11,259 nucleotides of DNA from Eggerthellaceae bacterium (GTDB lineage: Bacteria > Actinomycetota > Coriobacteriia > Coriobacteriales > Eggerthellaceae): NCBI GenBank assembly GCA_017960005.1, contig JAGCZM010000177.1, forward strand, positions 1 through 11,259. The letters are read 5' to 3'. The position numbers and the translations under genes are program-made. The stretch's first letter is position 1; the number at the start of each line of letters is the position of its first letter. Of the stretch, positions 7,712 to 11,259 are shown piece after piece. The notes beneath the pieces are model-generated. The model saw only the letters and a list, made by a program, of their open reading frames with translations, did no database searches and was not told where the DNA came from.

Positions 7712-8353
7712 ATGGCAAACGATAAAACAGGGGTAAGGCTGGGTCTTTTGTTGACCTTGTTTGCGCTTGCGCTCATTGTGGGCGGAGGATACCTGGCCTA
7801 TCAGGTGCTCACTTCGCAATACCAGCCCCCCGTTCCCGAAATCGTCCAACCCAATTCAAGTCCCATCGTCGTCATCAAGCCGGGAATCAACCCCTCCGAG
7901 GTAGAAGACGATGAGCCGACGACAAACCCGTCATTTCCGCAAGAGACCCCGGATTTCAGGGTATATGACAATCGTGGATTGCCGGTCAAATTATCCGATC
8001 AGCTCGGCAAACCGGTGGTGGTGTCTTTTTGGGCGACCTGGTGTCCTTATTGCATCGGCGAATTCGACGCATACCAAAAACTGTATAACGAGTTTGGTGA
8101 TGAAGTGGTGTTCATGATGGTCGATTTGCCCGGGATAAACGGAGAGACCGCGGAGGCGGCAAGAACCTACATCCACGAGCACGGATATACATTCCCGGTG
8201 TATTTCGATTTCGACTTCAGCGCGTATCTGGCATACAGCGCAACGGCCATACCGCTTTCGCTGTTCATAGATAGTGATGGTTATGTGGTGAAAAACCAGT
8301 TGGGAGCCGTAAACGAGGCCACCTTGCGTTCATTTGTAAACGCAATAAGATAA
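7712..8353 (+). CDS. Membrane-anchored TlpA/ResA-like thioredoxin
   Basis: A 213-residue protein with a short charged N-terminus, one hydrophobic anchor at residues about 9-30, and an acidic/proline-rich linker to about 70. A redoxin domain follows. The active site WATWCPYC places the catalytic pair at C111 and C114. The cis-proline loop appears as TAIPLSLFID, typical of thioredoxin folds. The insert between helix 1 and strand 2 (EFGDEVVFMMVDLPG) also matches the TlpA/ResA group. It should face outside the membrane and be kept reduced by CcdA, encoded 4 bp upstream. The anchor has no lipobox cysteine, so it is probably an uncleaved signal anchor. Targets could be apocytochrome c or other exported disulfide proteins; nothing here decides between them. 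Confidence 0.92.
   Translation: MANDKTGVRLGLLLTLFALALIVGGGYLAYQVLTSQYQPPVPEIVQPNSSPIVVIKPGINPSEVEDDEPTTNPSFPQETPDFRVYDNRGLPVKLSDQLGKPVVVSFWATWCPYCIGEFDAYQKLYNEFGDEVVFMMVDLPGINGETAEAARTYIHEHGYTFPVYFDFDFSAYLAYSATAIPLSLFIDSDGYVVKNQLGAVNEATLRSFVNAIR
8324..8345. repeat. Inverted repeat at the 3' end of the TlpA gene
   Basis: TTGCGTT (8324-8330) and AACGCAA (8339-8345) are exact inverted repeats around 8 bases, overlapping the last codons of the TlpA-like gene. No U-run follows, so it is not a terminator. It could slow RNA decay, or reflect chance plus coding constraint. Confidence 0.3.
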
Positions 8354-8361
8354 AATACATT
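8334..8361 (+). promoter_or_regulatory. Possible promoter for the small thioredoxin gene
   Basis: TTGTAA (8334-8339) and TACATT (8356-8361) are separated by 16 bases, each matching four of six consensus positions. They lie about 40 bases before the start at 8402, so the small thioredoxin may be made independently of ccdA/tlpA. The match is modest. Confidence 0.25.
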
Positions 8362-8401
8362 GAACAAAAATCCCGATTCGAACGAAAGGCGATAGAAGAA
8401 A

Positions 8402-8719
8402 ATGGCTGTCATAGATGTCGACTTGATGAACTTCGGTCCGGAAATCCAGCACAGCGAAGTTCCGGTTATGTTGTGCCTTTACGCTCCGGCATGCGCCGGC
8501 TGCGAGCCGACCCTAAACGCTTTGGATGAGGTTTCTCAAATCTGCGGTGCCAAGCTAAAAGTTTGCCGTGCCAATGTCGCCAAACATCACATCATCGGTA
8601 CCGCTTACGATTTGACCGAGGTGCCAACCACGTTTTTGATTATCAGAGGTGAGGTTGCCGGAAGAATCATCGGTGAGCGCACATGTGCCGAGCTGCTCGA
8701 CTTCATCAATTGGAAATAA
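8402..8719 (+). CDS. Thioredoxin-like protein with CAGC active site
   Basis: A 105-residue single-domain thioredoxin fold without signal peptide, so probably cytoplasmic. The active-site segment reads YAPACAGCEP: C31 and C34 form a CAGC motif instead of the usual WCGPC, with alanine replacing tryptophan and no proline between the cysteines. The cis-proline loop EVPTTFLI and the C-terminal GEVAGRIIGERTCAELLDFI agree well with thioredoxins. Further cysteines at C25, C48 and C54 are unusual in number. The family role is dithiol exchange. Loss of the Trp and Pro should shift the redox potential and partner choice. It follows the CcdA/TlpA pair by 48 bp, so it could be the cytoplasmic electron donor to CcdA, which is inference. 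The ribosome-binding site is weak (AAAGGCGA or AGAAG). A strong terminator closes the operon 22 bp downstream. Confidence 0.85.
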   Translation: MAVIDVDLMNFGPEIQHSEVPVMLCLYAPACAGCEPTLNALDEVSQICGAKLKVCRANVAKHHIIGTAYDLTEVPTTFLIIRGEVAGRIIGERTCAELLDFINWK

Positions 8720-8740
8720 GACACTCCCGTTCATATCAAA

Positions 8741-8768
8741 ACACCCGCCGATTAAGGCGGGTGTTTTT
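8741..8768. terminator. Bidirectional rho-independent terminator
   Basis: ACACCCGCC (8741-8749) pairs with GGCGGGTGT (8756-8764) over a 6-base loop, followed by TTTTTTG on the + strand. On the - strand the stem is followed by TTTTGATAT. It ends the redox operon on + and the phosphoesterase/membrane-protein operon on -. Confidence 0.95.
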
Positions 8769-8790
8769 TGTTTGCTTATCGAATCAATCC

Positions 8791-9678
8791 TTATTTGTCT
8801 TTTCTGCCGATAAAACTTTTGATCGTCAGATATATGCCGCCGAGGAACAAGCCGACCGTCTGCAGAATGGTTCCGATGGGCATCGTCGCCAAACGTTCGA
8901 TGGGCATGGCCGGCGATACCACCGAGATAAATTGGGTATTGCCGATGCCGATCAAAATGACGGCAACAGACAAAGCGATGCCGAGCAGCGTCAAAACACA
9001 GGCAACAATGCCGACAGTGATGTTTTTCTTATCGATCCAACCGGCAAAGTAGACGGTCGCAAACACCAGAAGGACCATGGGAAGGGTCAGGCAAAGATAG
9101 AAGGGCCATGTCATATACAGTGTTGCCATATGGATGTAGACGGGCATCCAAATAAACGCGCCGAAGCGATTGAACGCAAAGCACACGATGATGAACAACA
9201 GTATCGTGAACAGCACATACAAGATGCCAATCTTGCGTTTTTCGGGATCGTCGGGTAATTCCTTTGCCTTGACGAAGGTGTATACGGCCAAGCCGACCAA
9301 TGCGGCGTGTACCAGAATGCCGATGATGGTGTATCCCGGGAAGGGATATGAGGAGATGAAGGTTTGGTAGAAGGTCGTACCCGTGAGGATTCCGGATACC
9401 AAACCGATCAAACTCATCACCGCGATGATAATCGAATAAGTGAGCAACATCTTTTTGCGGTACTCGGGATGGATGTATACCCTGAATACGTAGATGCTCA
9501 TCACCGCGAGCTCCATGAAGCACATAAAGCCGGGCAGGGAAGTGAAGAACATGAACTCCCTGAACCCGTAGAAGTTATTGCCGACATCGCTCAAAAGAAG
9601 GTTCATGGAATAAAAACCCACGAACGATCCCAGCAGCGCCAACCCGATGAGTAAGATTATGGCTTTCTTCTTTTCCAT
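8791..9678 (-). CDS. Unrecognised eight-helix membrane protein
   Basis: I do not recognise a family for this 295-residue protein. Hydrophobic segments at about residues 7-27, 45-66, 76-100, 112-137, 150-172, 183-208, 216-240 and 263-287 suggest eight membrane helices. Both termini (MEKKK and GRKDK) are basic, so they should be cytoplasmic. Conspicuous loop residues are KELPDDPEKRK between helices 4 and 5, and aromatic-rich segments near FYGFREFMFF and YIHMATLYMTWPFY. It starts one base after the phosphoesterase stop. Its ribosome-binding site GAGGTGAGG lies within the last codons of that gene, so the two are coupled. It may anchor, regulate or transport for the extracytoplasmic phosphoesterase, or be an uncharacterised carrier. 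Function unknown. Confidence 0.85.
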   Translation of the reverse strand: MEKKKAIILLIGLALLGSFVGFYSMNLLLSDVGNNFYGFREFMFFTSLPGFMCFMELAVMSIYVFRVYIHPEYRKKMLLTYSIIIAVMSLIGLVSGILTGTTFYQTFISSYPFPGYTIIGILVHAALVGLAVYTFVKAKELPDDPEKRKIGILYVLFTILLFIIVCFAFNRFGAFIWMPVYIHMATLYMTWPFYLCLTLPMVLLVFATVYFAGWIDKKNITVGIVACVLTLLGIALSVAVILIGIGNTQFISVVSPAMPIERLATMPIGTILQTVGLFLGGIYLTIKSFIGRKDK

Positions 9679-9679
9679 A

Positions 9680-10714
9680 CTACCTCACCTCGCTATAGTC
9701 ATGGTAGAAATGGTCGAATTCCAAGGAGTTGTCCTCGTGGATGGTGATCATATGACCGCCCAGCATGTCTTCTTTGAGATAGATGCGGTCGGTGGAATGA
9801 ACACCGAAGCACAGATAAACACCTTTGTATTTGATACGCCAGTTGTTGACATGATCGTGTCCCACGCAGATGGCCTTTGTGCTGCCGAGTTCGAGCACTT
9901 TGTCAAAAAAGCCGCTGTTGATTTTGGGACAGCTGACGCCTTCGTTTTGCTCTCCGTATTCCAAAACCGCATAGGCCTTGCCTTCCTGAGCTTCTTTCCA
10001 GGCATCGGCGTACTCGGGGAAAGGAATATGGAAGAAGCACAAAGAATCGACCGGGGAACCACCGTTGTTCCTGGTGGTCTCGGTAACGAGTCTTTCGTAC
10101 CAATCGATTTGATTTTGTTTGATGTAGTCATAACCGCGATACTCGCCGTAGTTGTAGCGGTTGGAGTCCATCATGATGATTTGCTCTTTGACGGTGTTGC
10201 CGACCATGAGGTTGATGACGTGGTTTGAGTTGCCGAACACATCGTCATCGCCGAGATCCTTGAACATGCAGTAGGAACCGTAGTTATTCAGGTAATCGGT
10301 GACCCAGTCGATGGGGAAGTAGCATTGCTCGTCATGGTTGCCCCAGGCAATCGTCCAAGGAATGCGATGTCCGTCAAAGAAGTCGAATACCTCTTTGGCC
10401 GTGTATTTGTCGGCGAAAGTGAACAAATCGCCGGTTATGACAATCAGATCGGGATTGGCATCACGGATGGTCAAATCGATGAAGTTGTAGTGCAGGGTGC
10501 GGTTGTCTTTGTTGCCCAGATGGATGTCGGTCAACTGCAGGATCTTGAAATCTCTCTTGTAAGGCAGTTCCAGAACGTAATCCGAGATTTTATGGGTTGT
10601 GCCGAACGCATCCGAACTGTCACAACCCGCAAGTCCCAACGATGTCGTCGCACATGCCGTTCCGAGAAGTGCAACCGCTTGCCTTCTCGTCAAATGTCTG
10701 CTTTGCGCGTTCAA
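9680..10714 (-). CDS. Tat-exported calcineurin-type metallophosphoesterase lipoprotein
   Basis: A 344-residue metallophosphoesterase that should act on the outer face of the membrane. The N-terminus carries a twin-arginine pair (R10 R11, TRRQAVALLG) and a lipobox LAGC ending at C31, so it appears to be a Tat substrate that is then lipidated. Metal-ligand motifs follow in the family order: D63 and H65 (LTDIHLG), D96 (ITGDLF), N126/H127 (WGNHDE), H229 (FFHIPFPE) and H286/H288 (GHDH). All dimetal ligands are present, so it is probably active. The substrate is unknown. The start is TTG at 10714, with AGGAGG at 10721-10726 six bases upstream. It is translationally coupled to the eight-helix protein downstream. 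A promoter-like TTGTTG-17-CATAAT lies just upstream, leaving a leader of about 15 bases. Confidence 0.92.
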   Translation of the reverse strand: MNAQSRHLTRRQAVALLGTACATTSLGLAGCDSSDAFGTTHKISDYVLELPYKRDFKILQLTDIHLGNKDNRTLHYNFIDLTIRDANPDLIVITGDLFTFADKYTAKEVFDFFDGHRIPWTIAWGNHDEQCYFPIDWVTDYLNNYGSYCMFKDLGDDDVFGNSNHVINLMVGNTVKEQIIMMDSNRYNYGEYRGYDYIKQNQIDWYERLVTETTRNNGGSPVDSLCFFHIPFPEYADAWKEAQEGKAYAVLEYGEQNEGVSCPKINSGFFDKVLELGSTKAICVGHDHVNNWRIKYKGVYLCFGVHSTDRIYLKEDMLGGHMITIHEDNSLEFDHFYHDYSEVR

Positions 10715-10735
10715 GGGACCCCTCCTTCCGTTTAG

Positions 10736-10764
10736 ATTATGGTCTGAAAAAATGGTAGCAACAA
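10736..10764 (-). promoter_or_regulatory. Promoter of the phosphoesterase operon
   Basis: Read on the - strand, TTGTTG (10759-10764) and CATAAT (10736-10741) are separated by exactly 17 bases. Transcription would begin near 10729, at the edge of the ribosome-binding site GGAAGGAGGGG (10719-10729), giving a nearly leaderless but well-primed mRNA. Confidence 0.6.
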
Positions 10765-10838
10765 TGCCCTTTTCTGAAAGGTTTTACGTAGTAAAAACAT
10801 ATGAGGAAATTAAGAATGCGCACGAAACACATAAAAAG

Positions 10839-10848
10839 ACACGCGTGT
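10839..10848. repeat. ACACGCGTGT palindrome (possible operator)
   Basis: A perfect 10-bp palindrome in the divergent gap, flanked by ATAAAA (10831-10836) and TTTTAT (10848-10853), which extend the symmetry imperfectly. It lies about 75 bp upstream of the phosphoesterase -35 box and about 90 bp upstream of the symporter -10 box, where a dimeric regulator could bind. Confidence 0.4.
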
Positions 10849-10879
10849 TTTATCAGGTCGTTTGTTTGGAAACATTGTG

Positions 10880-10924
10880 ATATCAACCGCTTGCCCGTGT
10901 TTTTGATATGTAAGCGTCAAACAC
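10880..10924. repeat. Interlocking inverted repeats before the symporter promoter
   Basis: ATATCAA (10880-10886) matches TTGATAT (10903-10909) as an inverted repeat. GTGTTT (10897-10902) matches AAACAC (10919-10924), overlapping the first loop. TGCCCGT occurs at both about 10892 and 10933. Together they look like an operator zone ending 16 bases before the TATAAT box at 10940. The rest of the 10715-11030 gap holds only the promoter boxes, the palindrome and the leader described separately. Confidence 0.4.
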
Positions 10925-10939
10925 CTGTTGCCTGCCCGT

Positions 10940-10945
10940 TATAAT
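10940..10945 (+). promoter_or_regulatory. -10 box for the AGCS symporter
   Basis: A perfect TATAAT, 86 bases before the symporter start. The bases 17-18 upstream (GTCAAAC) are a weak -35 match and overlap one arm of the inverted repeat, so regulation by a bound protein is plausible. The predicted transcript start is near 10952. Confidence 0.5.
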
Positions 10946-10951
10946 TTGTTA

Positions 10952-11030
10952 ATCGTGAATGGGAAGAGCCTCACGGAAGGATAACGCAGCTTGGTTGTGG
11001 GGTTCTCCGAAGTTCGTGGAGGTATTAATT
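10952..11030 (+). ncRNA. Candidate structured leader (possible riboswitch) of the symporter
   Basis: The leader can form a long helix: GAGCCTCAC (10966-10974) with GTGGGGTTC (10997-11005), plus GGA (10962-10964) with TCC (11006-11008) across one bulged A, about 12 pairs including two G-U. It encloses 22 bases, 10975-10996. This helix uses CTCC (11005-11008), which could otherwise pair with GGAG (11018-11021), the core of the ribosome-binding site GGAGG. Its 5' arm also competes with a small hairpin, CGTGA (10954-10958) with TCACG (10971-10975). Mutually exclusive folds exposing or hiding the ribosome-binding site are the hallmark of a translational switch. AGCS genes often carry glycine riboswitches, but the P2/P3 arms of that class are absent. 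Confidence 0.4.
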
Positions 11031-11259
11031 ATGGACCAGATTCTGCAACCCATTGCCGATGTTATCGGCGCAGTTGATGGATGGTTGTGGTCTTGGCCGC
11101 TGATCATCGTTTTGGTCGGAACTCATTTGTATATGACCATCCGCACCAAGTTCATTCAGCGCAAGATCGGTACCGCAATCAAACTCTCCATCAAGAAAGA
11201 TGATGAATCCGCAGGCAACATCAGCCCCTTTGCCGCTTTGACCACCACATTGTCAGCCA
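11031..11259 (+). CDS. AGCS-family sodium:alanine/glycine symporter (5' part)
   Basis: The first 76 codons of an alanine-or-glycine:cation symporter of the AGCS (AlsT/DagA-like) family, which takes up small neutral amino acids with sodium. Seen are a first helix at about residues 17-36 (GWLWSWPLIIVLVGTHLY), the basic TIRTKFIQRKIG stretch, and the family's ISPFAALTTTLSA, which normally leads into the conserved TxGTGNI motif just beyond the window. The ATG has GGAGG eight bases upstream. The gene runs off the right edge, so length and integrity cannot be judged. The leader suggests regulated translation. Confidence 0.9.
   Translation, partial: MDQILQPIADVIGAVDGWLWSWPLIIVLVGTHLYMTIRTKFIQRKIGTAIKLSIKKDDESAGNISPFAALTTTLSA

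Noticed and set aside
10752..10880. Possible small peptide of 42 codons (MVATMPFSERFYVV...) on the + strand
   Set aside because: It looks protein-like but has no ribosome-binding site, overlaps the -35 box of the divergent promoter and contains the palindrome. Treated as chance.
10952..11030. Classical glycine riboswitch before the symporter
   Set aside because: The GGGAGAG...CCGAAGG...CTCTCAGG arrangement with P2/P3 arms is not present. Only a short resemblance remains, so it is reported as an unclassified structured leader.

Overview
The window reads as an ordinary chromosomal stretch of an anaerobic bacterium, with a small accessory flavour at its right end. All genes are compact and have clear Shine-Dalgarno sites. 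Two start with TTG. Base composition looks roughly balanced between GC and AT (not counted). The set of a B12-type radical SAM/DUF2344 pair, a thioredoxin-reducing CcdA/TlpA module without cytochrome c genes, a Tat-exported lipoprotein and amino-acid transporters fits an anaerobic Actinomycetota of the class Coriobacteriia. This is a best guess from gene content, with low to moderate confidence. Nothing in the window looks like phage, an insertion sequence, CRISPR, rRNA or tRNA.

Left part (1-2529, + strand): the tail of an unseen gene, then a TIGR03960-type B12-binding radical SAM protein overlapping by 8 bp with its usual partner, a DUF2344 (TIGR03936) protein. Next (2654-4147, +) is an APC-superfamily permease with a TTG start, closed by a hairpin terminator shared with the convergent gene downstream.

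Middle (4221-6847, - strand): threonyl-tRNA synthetase lacking nearly all of the TGS domain, preceded in the same orientation by a small MscS-type channel gene, mscS. Divergent from mscS on the + strand (6994-8719) is a redox cassette: ccdA, a membrane-anchored TlpA/ResA-like thioredoxin, and a small cytosolic-looking thioredoxin-like protein with a CAGC active site. CcdA would carry electrons across the membrane to the extracytoplasmic TlpA-like protein.

Right part: a bidirectional terminator separates the redox cassette from a two-gene - strand operon (10714-8791). It encodes a Tat-exported calcineurin-type metallophosphoesterase lipoprotein and an unrecognised eight-helix membrane protein. 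A 316-bp divergent intergenic region follows, with promoter-like boxes and several inverted repeats. It ends in an 80-nt leader that can fold into two mutually exclusive structures around the ribosome-binding site of a truncated AGCS-family sodium:alanine/glycine symporter gene at the window edge.

The most interesting items are that leader (a possible uncharacterised riboregulator), the lipoprotein phosphoesterase/eight-TM pair of unknown function, and the odd CAGC thioredoxin linked to CcdA/TlpA.
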